Assembly: GCA_023663385.1 (NCBI GenBank)
Contig: JAMPHO010000001.1
Coordinates: 108,930 to 172,929 of the forward strand
DNA length: 64,000 nucleotides
Direction: 5' to 3'
Source: Alistipes timonensis
GTDB lineage: Bacteria; Bacteroidota; Bacteroidia; Bacteroidales; Muribaculaceae
Shown here: piece after piece, positions 28,902 to 37,315 of the stretch
Position numbering within the stretch: position 1 is the stretch's first letter
Layout: the number at the start of each line of letters is the position of its first letter
The notes under the pieces: model-generated
What the model was told of the DNA's origin: nothing
The model's database searches: none
Seen by the model: only the letters and a program-made list of their open reading frames with translations
Program-made: the position numbers and the translations under genes

Positions 28902-28932
28902 TTTGTTTTTTGAAATAAAAGCATTACATTTG
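28902..28932 (+). promoter_or_regulatory. Promoter of the AbiF-type leader RNA and gene
   Basis: TTTG (28902-28905), 19 nt, then TACATTTG (28925-28932) matches the consensus. Transcription should begin near 28939, only about 55 nt before the start codon. Confidence 0.8.
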
Positions 28933-28938
28933 CAGCAA

Positions 28939-28993
28939 CATACTTACCCCGCTTCCCGTAAGAACAGCGCGCTCAGGGTAAGTTTTTCTTTTT
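28939..28993 (+). ncRNA. Structured leader RNA with terminator, directly upstream of the AbiF-type gene
   Basis: The roughly 55-nt leader folds into a terminator: ACTTACCC (28942-28949) pairs with GGGTAAGT (28976-28983), with inner pairing CGCT (28950-28953) to AGCG (28966-28969), followed by TTTTCTTTTTT. The ATG at 28995 comes one base later. A rival hairpin pairs CTTAC (28943-28947) with GTAAG (28958-28962) and would break the terminator. Structured RNAs upstream of abiF-type genes have been described and proposed as RNA antitoxins; this looks like one. The exact ends are inferred. Confidence 0.65.
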
Positions 28994-28994
28994 T

Positions 28995-29885
28995 ATGGCA
29001 CTTCCAAGATATGCTAAACCTCAGATTTCTGTATCTGAACAAATTCGACTTCTAAAATCTGAAGGCTTGAAATTCTCTGACGAGAACAGGGCACGACACA
29101 TTCTTGAAAACATCAGTCTTTTCAGGATGAAAAGCTACCTTATGCCTTTCAGGAACGCTGGATCTCGATTGTTTATACCTGAAGCAAATTTTGAGGATGC
29201 GTATCAACTCTATAAGTTTGATTCTGAATTGCGAAAAATGATTTGCTCCGAAATGGAGAAAATCGAGATTTCAATCCGTACACAATTATCCTTAATAATG
29301 GGTGATGAAGCCGGAGTGTATTGGTTTGAGGATAGTTCAAATTTCAGGAATGCCAAACTTCATGCCGGACTCCTTGCAAGTTTGGAAGCTGAATTGCGCC
29401 GAAGCGATGATGACGCTATAGTTGACTTTCAACGTAGGTACTCAAATGCTTTCCCTCCAAGTTGGATGGCATTCGAGGTAAGTTCATTCGGAACATTATC
29501 CATGATGTATCGTTGGCTTAATGCTGGTCACGCACGCCGAAAGGTTGCTCAGTTCTATGGTTTGACAGATACGGTTATGGAGTCGTGGCTGCATTCAATC
29601 GTATATGTACGCAATATTTGTGCCCATCATAGTCGGTTATGGAACCGTAGATTGAGCATCAATGCGATTGTTCCCCGAAAGACACTATTTCCCTTCATAA
29701 GTATTCCAGTGGATACCAAACGCGTATATTACGTCATATCAATCCTTATGTATTTTCTTCAGGCTGTCAATCCTAAGAACACGTTTGCGGACCGTTTTAA
29801 GTCAATGCTGGCAAAATATCCCAATGTTAACGTAGCAGCTATGGGATTTCCGGATGATTGGCAGAATGAAGCTCTTTGGCAATAG
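28995..29885 (+). CDS. Abi_2 (AbiD/AbiF-type) HEPN abortive-infection protein
   Basis: This 296-residue cytoplasmic protein matches the Abi_2 family of phage-defence proteins. The N-terminal signature (ISVSEQIRLLKSEGLKF, then HILENISLFRMKSYLMPF) is typical. The HEPN ribonuclease motif is R206-x4-H211 in RNICAHHSRLWNRR, expected to cut RNA and stop growth on infection. The gene is markedly richer in A+T than its neighbours, which suggests horizontal transfer. It has its own promoter and a terminator-bearing leader RNA, and a hairpin follows. No separate protein antitoxin gene adjoins it. Confidence 0.9.
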   Translation: MALPRYAKPQISVSEQIRLLKSEGLKFSDENRARHILENISLFRMKSYLMPFRNAGSRLFIPEANFEDAYQLYKFDSELRKMICSEMEKIEISIRTQLSLIMGDEAGVYWFEDSSNFRNAKLHAGLLASLEAELRRSDDDAIVDFQRRYSNAFPPSWMAFEVSSFGTLSMMYRWLNAGHARRKVAQFYGLTDTVMESWLHSIVYVRNICAHHSRLWNRRLSINAIVPRKTLFPFISIPVDTKRVYYVISILMYFLQAVNPKNTFADRFKSMLAKYPNVNVAAMGFPDDWQNEALWQ

Positions 29886-29946
29886 GCATGCAACCGCAAT
29901 CAATATGCTTATCTTAATAAGACAAGTGGAATTTTAAAATAACATA

Positions 29947-29976
29947 CGTAAGCGCCGCTTTTCAGCGGCGCTTACG
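29947..29976. terminator. Bidirectional hairpin between the abi gene and ligA
   Basis: A perfect 13-bp GC-rich stem (29947-29959 with 29964-29976) with a TTTC loop lies between convergent genes. Flanking T-tracts are weak. Confidence 0.7.
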
Positions 29977-30010
29977 CATTATAAATTAGGTACCTGTAAT
30001 GGTGCTGGGG

Positions 30011-32017
30011 TTACGCTTCGCCGATCATGGCGAGGAAGTCGGCCTCGGAGATGATGGGGATGCCGAGCGAGGCGGCTTTCTCCTTTTTGGCGGGGCCCAT
30101 ATTCTCGCCGGCGAAAACATAGTCGGTTTTCTTGGAAATGGAGCCGACATTCTTGCCGCCGTTGCGCTCGATGAGCTCTTTGTACTCGTCGCGCGAATGG
30201 TGGGTGAAGGTGCCGGAAATCACGAAACTTTTGCCCCCCAAGAGATCGGTACGCCCCTCGGCGCTCTCCTCGGGCTGCGACATACAGAGCCCGGCGGCAC
30301 GCAGACGCTCGACCACCTCGCGGTTGCGCGGCTCGGCGAAATACGACACTATGCTCTCGGCGATGCGGGGTCCGAGGTCCTTGACAGCCGCCAACTGCTC
30401 AGCGGTGGCGGCCATAAGCCGGTCAATGTCGGGGAAGGCGTTGGCCACTTTCTTAGCGACCGTGTCCCCCACGAAAGGTATCGACAGGGCATAAATCACG
30501 CGGTCGTAGGGCACCGACTTCGATGCCTCAAGCCCTTCGAGCACCCTCTGGGCCGAGCGCGGACCGAAACCGTCGAGTTTCAGCAGTTGGTCCTCGGTGA
30601 GATCGTAGAGGTCGGCGATGTCGCGCACATAGCCGCGCACCATCAGCTGGTTGGCGGTCTCCTCCCCTACTCCGTCGATGTTCATCATCTTGCGCCCAAC
30701 GAAGTGTTCGACCCTGCCGGCAATCTGCGGCGGACAATAGTACTTATTGGGGCACTGCCAGGAGGCTTCTCCCTCGACACGCACTAACGGGGCGCCGCAA
30801 GCGGGGCACTTACCGACGAACTCCACGGGCTTGGCCTCGGGGAGGCGCCCGTTCTCGTCGACGCCGGTGATTTTGGGGATAATCTCCCCACCCTTCTCAA
30901 CGTAGAGCATATCACCCTCGTGGATGTCGAGCGAGCGTATGATGTCCTCATTGTGGAGCGACGCGCGCTTCACAATCGTGCCCGAAAGGAGCACCGGCTC
31001 CAGGTTGGCAACCGGGGTAATGATGCCCATACGCCCCACTTCAAACGACACATAGCGCAACCGCGTAAGCGCTCTTTCGGCGGCAAACTTGTAAGCAATG
31101 GCCCAGCGGGGCGATTTGGCCGTGAATCCGAGATTGAGCTGCTGGCGCAGATTGTTGACCTTGAAAACCAGGCCGTCGGTAGCCACCGGGAGGTCGCGGC
31201 GGGCGCTGTCCCAGTGCTTTATGAAGCCGTCGACCTCCTCCAGCGAGCCGAGGCGGGTCATTATGTCGGAAACCTTGAAGCCCCAGCTCCGGGCGGCCAT
31301 CATATTGTCGTAATGGTTGTCGGCGGGGAGCTCCGGGCCCAGCAGATAATAGAAATAGGCGTCGAGTCCGCGGCGGGCCACCTCCTTGGGGTCGAGGGTT
31401 TTCAGCGTGCCCGAAGCGGCGTTGCGCGGGTTTGCGAAGAGGGGTTCCTCGTTGAACTCGCGCTCCTTGTTGAGGCGCTCGAACGCCTCCCATGGCATAA
31501 GCACCTCGCCGCGAATCTCAAACAGCTCGGGCCAGCCTGACCCTTGGAGCCGAAGAGGTATACTTTTGATAGTTTTTATGTTGGCGGTCACGACGTCGCC
31601 CTTTTCACCATCGCCGCGGGTCACGGCGCGCACCAGGCGCCCGTGCTCGTAAATCAGCGAAATGGAGGTGCCGTCGAACTTCATCTCACCCACAATGTCG
31701 AACTTCTCGCCCCCGAGCGAACCGCTCACGCGGCCGAACCACTCGTCGACCTCCTCGATCGAATAGGTGTTGGAGAGCGAGAGCATCGGGTGTATGTGCG
31801 CCGCCTGTTCGAATCCCCCGGTGAGGTCGGAACCAACGCGCTGTGTCGGCGACAGCGGGTCGGCCATCTCGGGATGCTCCGCCTCAAGCTTTTCAAGTTC
31901 CTTGAGGAGCATATCGAACTCCCGGTCGGAAATTTCCGGCGCGTTGAGCACATAATAATTATGGTTGTGGCGGTCGAGTTGCTCGCGGAGATCGAGAATC
32001 CTTTGCTTGGGGTCCAT
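30011..32017 (-). CDS. ligA: NAD+-dependent DNA ligase
   Basis: This 668-residue ligase seals nicks in replication and repair using NAD+. The adenylated lysine is Lys113 in EMKFDGTS (KxDG motif). The OB fold, four-cysteine zinc finger (CPACGAP to YYCPP), helix-hairpin-helix repeats and C-terminal BRCT domain (about 595-668) follow in the usual order. It is the last gene of the yicC-gmk-nadD-DUF5063-ligA run, 42 nt after the previous stop. Confidence 0.97.
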   Translation of the reverse strand: MDPKQRILDLREQLDRHNHNYYVLNAPEISDREFDMLLKELEKLEAEHPEMADPLSPTQRVGSDLTGGFEQAAHIHPMLSLSNTYSIEEVDEWFGRVSGSLGGEKFDIVGEMKFDGTSISLIYEHGRLVRAVTRGDGEKGDVVTANIKTIKSIPLRLQGSGWPELFEIRGEVLMPWEAFERLNKEREFNEEPLFANPRNAASGTLKTLDPKEVARRGLDAYFYYLLGPELPADNHYDNMMAARSWGFKVSDIMTRLGSLEEVDGFIKHWDSARRDLPVATDGLVFKVNNLRQQLNLGFTAKSPRWAIAYKFAAERALTRLRYVSFEVGRMGIITPVANLEPVLLSGTIVKRASLHNEDIIRSLDIHEGDMLYVEKGGEIIPKITGVDENGRLPEAKPVEFVGKCPACGAPLVRVEGEASWQCPNKYYCPPQIAGRVEHFVGRKMMNIDGVGEETANQLMVRGYVRDIADLYDLTEDQLLKLDGFGPRSAQRVLEGLEASKSVPYDRVIYALSIPFVGDTVAKKVANAFPDIDRLMAATAEQLAAVKDLGPRIAESIVSYFAEPRNREVVERLRAAGLCMSQPEESAEGRTDLLGGKSFVISGTFTHHSRDEYKELIERNGGKNVGSISKKTDYVFAGENMGPAKKEKAASLGIPIISEADFLAMIGEA

Positions 32018-32059
32018 TTCAGGATGTATGAGGTGATAAGTATGAGTGATGAGGGGGGA

Positions 32060-32575
32060 TCAGTCCATTTCGGAGCCGATCTGGTAGCGTATGTGGTTGA
32101 GGGCGCGGAGCACGTTGCAGAGCGTGCCGCTCCAGTAGGAGCGGAAATCCTCGCTGACGGCCTGGAGGGCGAGCGCCACGGTTTCGTCGGTCGCGTCGCG
32201 GATAGTGCTGATAAAGTTGAAAAGTACCTGAAAAATGTCGGCCAGCCCCTCGGAGACGCTCGCCGCCACCGGGGTGTCGCTGTACTTCATATCCTCCTCA
32301 AACACTTCGAGATACACATCGTCGGGGCCGAGGAGGCGCTCGATATTGCGCCGGGCGGCTTCGTAATAGTCCTCATCGAGCGCCTGCTCTACATAGGCTT
32401 CCTCATCGTCGATAAGCGTTGAGCGGAGGTCGGTGGCGGCGATATAAATGCGCGGGAGCAGACGTAGCATCGCGTTCACGAAAGTGTCGCGGTCGTCGTC
32501 GCGCGCGCCCTCTACGGCCACGCAGTATTCGTTGCAAAGCCCTATGAAGGCGATGGAGTTGGTTGATAGTTCCAT
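32060..32575 (-). CDS. DUF5063-family protein
   Basis: This is a 171-residue acidic, helical cytoplasmic protein (MELSTNSIAFIGLCNEYC at the start) of the Bacteroidetes DUF5063 family. No catalytic motif is evident and the function is unknown. I start at 32575, one base after the nadD stop, which implies coupling. Its fixed place between nadD and ligA may hint at a link to NAD or DNA metabolism, but that is weak. Confidence 0.8.
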   Translation of the reverse strand: MELSTNSIAFIGLCNEYCVAVEGARDDDRDTFVNAMLRLLPRIYIAATDLRSTLIDDEEAYVEQALDEDYYEAARRNIERLLGPDDVYLEVFEEDMKYSDTPVAASVSEGLADIFQVLFNFISTIRDATDETVALALQAVSEDFRSYWSGTLCNVLRALNHIRYQIGSEMD

Positions 32576-32576
32576 T

Positions 32577-33152
32577 TCAAAGGTAAAGCTGGTGTTCGGT
32601 AATGTAATTATATACCCGTTCCCCGACAAGATTGTTCACCGGCAGGCCGGCCCGCACCCTCTCTCGCACCATGGTGGAGGACACATCGAGCAGAGGCACG
32701 TCGGGGCAGACATCGACCCCCTCGGGGAGCGCTCCGAGCTCGGCGCCCGGACGGGGATATATGATCGGACGGAATTCGCGTATTATGGCCTCGTGCTCGC
32801 GCCATCGGGGGAAAATGTCCCAGTTATCCCCTCCGATCACAAGCCGGAATTCGCGGTCGGGGTAGCGACTGGCGAGCTCGCGCAGGGTGTCAATCGAATA
32901 GGAGGGGCGGGGCATCGACAGCTCGATGTCGCACACACCTATCCCGGGGTGCCCCTCGGCGGCGAGCCGCAGCATAGCCAGGCGGTCGGCATCGGGCGCC
33001 AGCTCCGAGGAGCCCGCCTTCAGCGGATTCAGCGGCGAGAGAGTGAGCCACACCTCGTCGGCAAGCCCTGACCGCGCCACGGCATCGGCTATGGCGATAT
33101 GACCGAGATGGACGGGGTTGAACGACCCGCCGAAAATTCCAATAACCGGCAT
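32577..33152 (-). CDS. nadD: Nicotinate-nucleotide adenylyltransferase
   Basis: This 191-residue enzyme makes nicotinic acid adenine dinucleotide, the substrate of the NadE at the start of this window. The nucleotidyltransferase motif H15-x-G-H18 sits in GGSFNPVHLGH and a conserved SSTMVRER lies near the end. The ATG at 33152 overlaps the gmk stop (TGATG), so the two are coupled; an in-frame TTG at 33155 is not needed. Confidence 0.95.
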   Translation of the reverse strand: MPVIGIFGGSFNPVHLGHIAIADAVARSGLADEVWLTLSPLNPLKAGSSELAPDADRLAMLRLAAEGHPGIGVCDIELSMPRPSYSIDTLRELASRYPDREFRLVIGGDNWDIFPRWREHEAIIREFRPIIYPRPGAELGALPEGVDVCPDVPLLDVSSTMVRERVRAGLPVNNLVGERVYNYITEHQLYL

Positions 33153-33724
33153 CAAGCCTTGATGAAATCTTCCATCAGAGCGGCCACCTCACCGATAGCG
33201 CGGGGGAGTTCGTCGTTGACCACAACATAGTCGTAGCGGTCCTTGAACCCAAGCTCGTACTCAGCGCGGCCCACTCGCTCCTCGATAGCCTCGGCGCTCT
33301 CGCTGCCGCGCTTTTCCAGGCGGCTGCGCAGTTCGGGGATGTCGGGGGGTGCGATGAACACACTCAGCGCGTCGGCGCCAAACTGCTCCTTGACGTTGAC
33401 ACCGCCGCGGACGTCGATGTCGAGTATCACGTTGTGGCCGGCGTCGATACGGCCCTGAATCTCCGAGCGGAGCGTGCCGTAGTAGCGTCCGGGGTACACC
33501 TGCTCGTATTCCACGAAGGCGTTCTCGGCGATGAGGTCCTTGAACTGCTGGTCGGTGAGGAAATGGTAGTTCACACCGTCGACCTCGCCGGGGCGGGGCT
33601 TGCGGTTAGTCGCCGAGACGGAGAATTGCAGGTCGAGTTTTCCGGCATCCATGATCTCGCCGATAATCGTTGACTTGCCGCAACCCGAGGGGGCTGAAAT
33701 TATAATGAGCTTACCTTTTTTCAT
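33152..33724 (-). CDS. gmk: Guanylate kinase
   Basis: This 190-residue kinase phosphorylates GMP to GDP. The P-loop SAPSGCGKST lies at about residues 9-18, and the GMP-binding segments (TNRKPRPGEVDGVNYHF; FVEYEQVYPGRYYGT) follow. It is 30 nt downstream of yicC, a common bacterial pairing, and overlaps nadD. Confidence 0.97.
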   Translation of the reverse strand: MKKGKLIIISAPSGCGKSTIIGEIMDAGKLDLQFSVSATNRKPRPGEVDGVNYHFLTDQQFKDLIAENAFVEYEQVYPGRYYGTLRSEIQGRIDAGHNVILDIDVRGGVNVKEQFGADALSVFIAPPDIPELRSRLEKRGSESAEAIEERVGRAEYELGFKDRYDYVVVNDELPRAIGEVAALMEDFIKA

Positions 33725-33754
33725 CGTGATAGGTATTGTGGGGTGGGTCTTGGA

Positions 33755-34630
33755 TTACATTACGTTGAGCACCTGCTCCTTGATCTGCTCCAGCTCGTCC
33801 TTCATCTTCACCACGAGAATCTGCATCTCGGCCTGGTTGCTCTTGGAACCGAGGGTGTTGATTTCGCGGCCCATCTCCTGGGCGATGAACCCGAGTTTTT
33901 TCCCCTGGCCGGGCTTGGCGTCGAGAGTCTGGAGGAAGTAGTCGAGGTGCTGCGTGAGGCGCTGCTTCTCCTCGTTGATGTCGAGTTTCTCAATGTAGAA
34001 AATCATCTCCTGCTCGAAGCGCCCCTTGTCGTATTCGACCTGGTGGAGCGACGAGAGGGCGTCCTGCATGCGGGCGCGTATTTTCGCCACACGCTCTGTT
34101 TCGTAGCGGGGCACCTCGGCCAGCAGGGCGCGTATGCGGTCGATGCGCACGCGGAAGAACTCATCGAGGCGGCGCCCCTCGGCGGCGCGGTGTTCGAGAA
34201 TGTTGTCGAGCGCAGCCGAGAGCGTAGCGAGGAGCACCCGGCGCTCGTCGTCGCTGATTTCCGAGGCACCCTCGGTTTTCACCGCGTCGGGGAAACGCAT
34301 CAGCACCGAGTACCAGTCCTGCGGCTCGGGAATGCCGAGCTTGGCCGAAGCCTCGCGAATCTGGCGGCAGTAGGCTTCGAGGGCGGGCACGTTGAGCTCC
34401 ACGGCTCCGTCACCCCCGACCGTCTCCACGGCCAGGCTGAAGTCGACCTTGCCGCGCTCAAGCTGCGAGGCCACCATCGACCTCATCTCGGGCTCCAGCT
34501 GGCGGTAGCCTGCCGGGCAGCGCATCGAAAGGTCGAGCTGCTTGGAGTTAAGTGATTTAAGTTCAACGGTAAACTTCCGGGTAGCGCATTCGGCAACCGC
34601 GCTGCCGAAGCCTGTCATCGATAGTAACAT
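33755..34630 (-). CDS. YicC-family endoribonuclease
   Basis: This 291-residue cytoplasmic protein has the N-terminal YicC signature (MLLSMTGFGSA, then VELKSLNSKQLDLSMRCP) and the C-terminal DUF1732 block (EEKQRLTQHLDYFLQTL, GKKLGFIAQEMGREINTLGSK). Members have been reported to be endoribonucleases. It leads the operon with gmk. The -7 box TACTTTTG lies at 34653-34660 on the minus strand. Confidence 0.93.
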   Translation of the reverse strand: MLLSMTGFGSAVAECATRKFTVELKSLNSKQLDLSMRCPAGYRQLEPEMRSMVASQLERGKVDFSLAVETVGGDGAVELNVPALEAYCRQIREASAKLGIPEPQDWYSVLMRFPDAVKTEGASEISDDERRVLLATLSAALDNILEHRAAEGRRLDEFFRVRIDRIRALLAEVPRYETERVAKIRARMQDALSSLHQVEYDKGRFEQEMIFYIEKLDINEEKQRLTQHLDYFLQTLDAKPGQGKKLGFIAQEMGREINTLGSKSNQAEMQILVVKMKDELEQIKEQVLNVM

Positions 34631-34652
34631 ATAGATTCAGCTATTGGTCTTA

Positions 34653-34691
34653 CAAAAGTAGCGAAATAATGGCGAAAATTCAGTAATTTTG
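34653..34691. promoter_or_regulatory. Divergent -7 boxes for yicC and tsaB
   Basis: TACTTTTG (minus strand, 34660-34653) points to yicC, and TAATTTTG (plus strand, 34684-34691) points to tsaB. The -33 boxes are poor on both sides. Confidence 0.5.
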
Positions 34692-34743
34692 CAAAAAAAA
34701 TAAAGGGCGGTTCCCGCCCCGTACCCTCCAAGCCAATCTGCCG

Positions 34744-35466
34744 ATGCCTACCATACTAAACATCGAGACCTCCACGGAGGTCTGCTCGGCCTCCCTCACA
34801 TCGGAAGGAGCCATACTGACCCATTTCGAGGAATTTTCAGGGCGCAACCACGCGACCGTGCTCAGCGACTTCGTGAAAGGGTGCCTCGACCACGCCCGCG
34901 CCCACGAGATGAAGCTCGACGCCGTTGCCGTGTCGCTCGGGCCGGGCAGCTACACCGGCCTGCGCATCGGTCTCTCGGAGGCCAAGGGTCTGGCCTACGC
35001 CCTCGACACCCCGCTGATCGGGGTTGACACCCTTCAGCTAATGTGCGTCGGGGTGATGTTCAACAACGAGATACTCGACCCCGACACCCTGTTCATACCG
35101 ATGATCGACGCCCGCCGCATGGAGGTGTACACCGCCGTGTACGACTTCTCGCTGGCCCCGGTAGTGGAGCCCCGGCCCCTCATCCTCGACCAGGAGAGTT
35201 GCGCGGAACTCCTTGCCTCCGGGCGCCCCGCGGTATTCTTCGGCAACGGAGCCGCCAAAGCCCGGGAACTCATGGAGAGCCACCCGAACGCCACATTCAT
35301 CCCCGACGTGAACCCGCTGGCAACCGATATGCTGGCCCTGGCCGACAAAGCCTACCGCGAGGGGCGTTTCCTCGACCTGGCCTACAGCGTGCCTACCTAC
35401 CTGAAGGATTTCCAGGCCACCAAGCCCAAATCGCTTCTGCAAAAGCTCGGCGAAACATCAATCTGA
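34744..35466 (+). CDS. tsaB: tRNA threonylcarbamoyladenosine biosynthesis protein TsaB
   Basis: This 240-residue ASKHA-fold protein helps TsaD and TsaE install t6A at position 37 of ANN-reading tRNAs. The N-terminal ILNIETSTEVCSASL and the SLGPGSYTGLRIGLSEAKGL block are family hallmarks. It lacks metal-ligand histidines, as TsaB should. A strong terminator follows. Confidence 0.95.
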   Translation: MPTILNIETSTEVCSASLTSEGAILTHFEEFSGRNHATVLSDFVKGCLDHARAHEMKLDAVAVSLGPGSYTGLRIGLSEAKGLAYALDTPLIGVDTLQLMCVGVMFNNEILDPDTLFIPMIDARRMEVYTAVYDFSLAPVVEPRPLILDQESCAELLASGRPAVFFGNGAAKARELMESHPNATFIPDVNPLATDMLALADKAYREGRFLDLAYSVPTYLKDFQATKPKSLLQKLGETSI

Positions 35467-35475
35467 ACGTTCAAA

Positions 35476-35529
35476 GTAAACAGCGACTCCGCCATCGGCC
35501 TTTCAACCGATGGCGGAGTCGCTGTTTAC
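35476..35529. terminator. Perfect 23-bp bidirectional terminator
   Basis: The arms at 35476-35498 and 35507-35529 are fully complementary with an 8-nt loop, and T or A tracts lie at the outer ends of the stem. It serves tsaB and the convergent GH13 gene. Confidence 0.9.
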
Positions 35530-35543
35530 TATCTATATGTCGT

Positions 35544-36986
35544 TTACTTGACGAACACGAAGTACTGGCCCGGGGCGAGAGTGGCCGGGAGGGTGGCCGG
35601 GGTGCCGGTGAAGTAGTCGGTGAGGGGGTGTACCGCGGGGGTCTCGCCGGAAAATTCGAGCTTAGCCTCCTTGGCACCGAGGTTAACCAGCACCATCACA
35701 AGCGAGCCCTCGACCTCGCGGGAGAATACATAGAGGTTCTCGTCGGTGGTGGGGTAACGCTTCATCTCGCCGCCCCAGGTGCCCGCGGCGATGGCCTTCT
35801 GCGTGTGTTTGAGGTGGTTGAGTTTCTGATAGAACTCAAAATATTCGTTGCGGGGCTCCCAGGCGGGGGGAGTATCCTTCTTGAAGAACTCAAAGGCGCG
35901 GTTCATGCCGGTTTCCTGCCCGGTGTATATCAAGGGCATACCGGGGAGGGTGTAGCTCAGCACGGCGAAGGCGTCGGTCAGTTTGCCCAGGCGCTCAAAC
36001 TCAGTGCCCTCCCAGGAATTGAGGTCGTGGTTGGTGACCATATTCATAAGGTAGGTATCCTTAGGGTAGGTGGCGGCCTGTTCGGCAAGGAGCGAGTCGA
36101 TGTCGACTGCGTGCTTCACGGCGAGCTTGCGAGGCGCGGTCTCACCCTCGCCGACATACGATCGCTCGCCCGCAGTCGAAGCGATTTCGTTGAAGAGGTC
36201 CTTCATCGGCCAGTTGTAACCCATATCGAACCCGTTTTTCTGCAGGGCGGGCACCGATGCCTCGGCCAGCATGAACAGCTCGGGCTTCACGGCCTGCAAT
36301 TGCGGGCGGGTCTCGTCCCAGAAGTCAACGGGCACCTCCATCGCCACATCGCAGCGGAAGCCGTCGACTCCGACCTCAGTCAGCCAGAACTTGAAGGCGT
36401 CGACCATCGCGCGGCGCATCTCGGGGTTGGAATAGTCGAATTTGTACACATCGGTCCAGTCGTACGGGCCGTACATCTTTCCGAGCGAGTCGGTGGCGTA
36501 CCAGTCGGGGTGCTCGGTGACCCAGGCGTTGTCGCGGCCCGAGTGGTTGGGCACCCAGTCGAGAATCACCTTCATACCGGCCTCGTGGATTTTGCGCACC
36601 GTCTCCTTGAACTGCTCGATAGTGCCGAACTCGGGATTGAACGCCTTATAGTCGCGCACGGCGTAGTAGGAGCCGAGCTCACCCTTGCGCCCGTCCTCGC
36701 TGATGGGGAACACGGGCATAAACCAGAGTATGTCGACCCCCAACTCCTTCAGGCGGGGCAGATGCCGGTCAAAAGCCTCGACCGTGCCCTCGTCGGTAAA
36801 CTGCCGGAGGTTCACCTCGTAGATTACCGCGTCGCGGCTCCAATCGGGGTGGGTCACGGTGGTGTAGGTAGAATCAAGAGCCGAAGCCGCGGCCACCTCC
36901 TCGGCACCGCTCTTCTTTTTCTGCCCGCAGGCAGCGACGGAAACCAGCAAAGCGCCCGCCGCGATGAATGCAAGTATCTTTTCCAT
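35544..36986 (-). CDS. GH13 alpha-amylase-family lipoprotein
   Basis: This 480-residue glycosidase has a lipoprotein signal peptide (cysteine 20 in VAACGQKKK), so it is membrane-anchored. The GH13 catalytic residues are Asp213 (DGFRCDVA), Glu242 (MLAEAS) and Asp321 (TNHDLN), and DWVPNHSG is the first conserved region. It should cleave alpha-1,4-glucans. A C-terminal beta domain ends in QYFVFVK. No SusC/SusD pair adjoins it, so it is a stand-alone enzyme. The basic KKK after the cysteine differs from the usual acidic surface-export signal, suggesting a periplasmic location. Confidence 0.93.
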   Translation of the reverse strand: MEKILAFIAAGALLVSVAACGQKKKSGAEEVAAASALDSTYTTVTHPDWSRDAVIYEVNLRQFTDEGTVEAFDRHLPRLKELGVDILWFMPVFPISEDGRKGELGSYYAVRDYKAFNPEFGTIEQFKETVRKIHEAGMKVILDWVPNHSGRDNAWVTEHPDWYATDSLGKMYGPYDWTDVYKFDYSNPEMRRAMVDAFKFWLTEVGVDGFRCDVAMEVPVDFWDETRPQLQAVKPELFMLAEASVPALQKNGFDMGYNWPMKDLFNEIASTAGERSYVGEGETAPRKLAVKHAVDIDSLLAEQAATYPKDTYLMNMVTNHDLNSWEGTEFERLGKLTDAFAVLSYTLPGMPLIYTGQETGMNRAFEFFKKDTPPAWEPRNEYFEFYQKLNHLKHTQKAIAAGTWGGEMKRYPTTDENLYVFSREVEGSLVMVLVNLGAKEAKLEFSGETPAVHPLTDYFTGTPATLPATLAPGQYFVFVK

Positions 36987-37315
36987 CCTGGTATTAAGTA
37001 ACTGTTCAAAATTATTTTCTACTAACGGTCTGATTATTTCAATATTTTTCCGGCAAAATTTTTGAATCTTTTCCTCTCTTCATCGGTCGTGTAGCTCGCT
37101 ACACTCCCTCTTCATCGAGAAAAATCTTCTAAAAATTTTCCTCGGATAAATATTAAAATAATTTCGACCAGTTACTTAGTAAAGTAAGTCGGCGCGAATG
37201 TAATAAATCATTCGCTAACCGCAAAAAAATGCGTAACTTCGCGGCGTACACAATCAATTATTCCAGCCGGGGAGCATATACCCCCGGATTATGTTCTTCA
37301 GAACCTGTAATAAAA
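36987..37315. other. Divergent intergenic region occupied by a long palindrome
   Basis: This 329-bp AT-rich region separates the GH13 gene from the LTA-synthase-like gene. Most of it is the palindrome at 36995-37178. No clear promoter consensus or gene is visible in the rest. Confidence 0.6.
36995..37178. repeat. 184-nt imperfect palindrome (MITE-like or hairpin element)
   Basis: The left arm (TTAAGTAACTGTTCAAAATT, then ATTTCAATATTTTTCCGGC) is matched in reverse by the right arm (ATAAATATTAAAATAATTTC, then GACCAGTTACTTA). The centre is a perfect hairpin GTGTAGC-TC-GCTACAC (37089-37104). A 9-nt direct repeat TCTTCATCG flanks the centre on both sides. The left arm carries about 20 extra bases. 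It may be a miniature transposable element or a regulatory hairpin. Confidence 0.75.
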
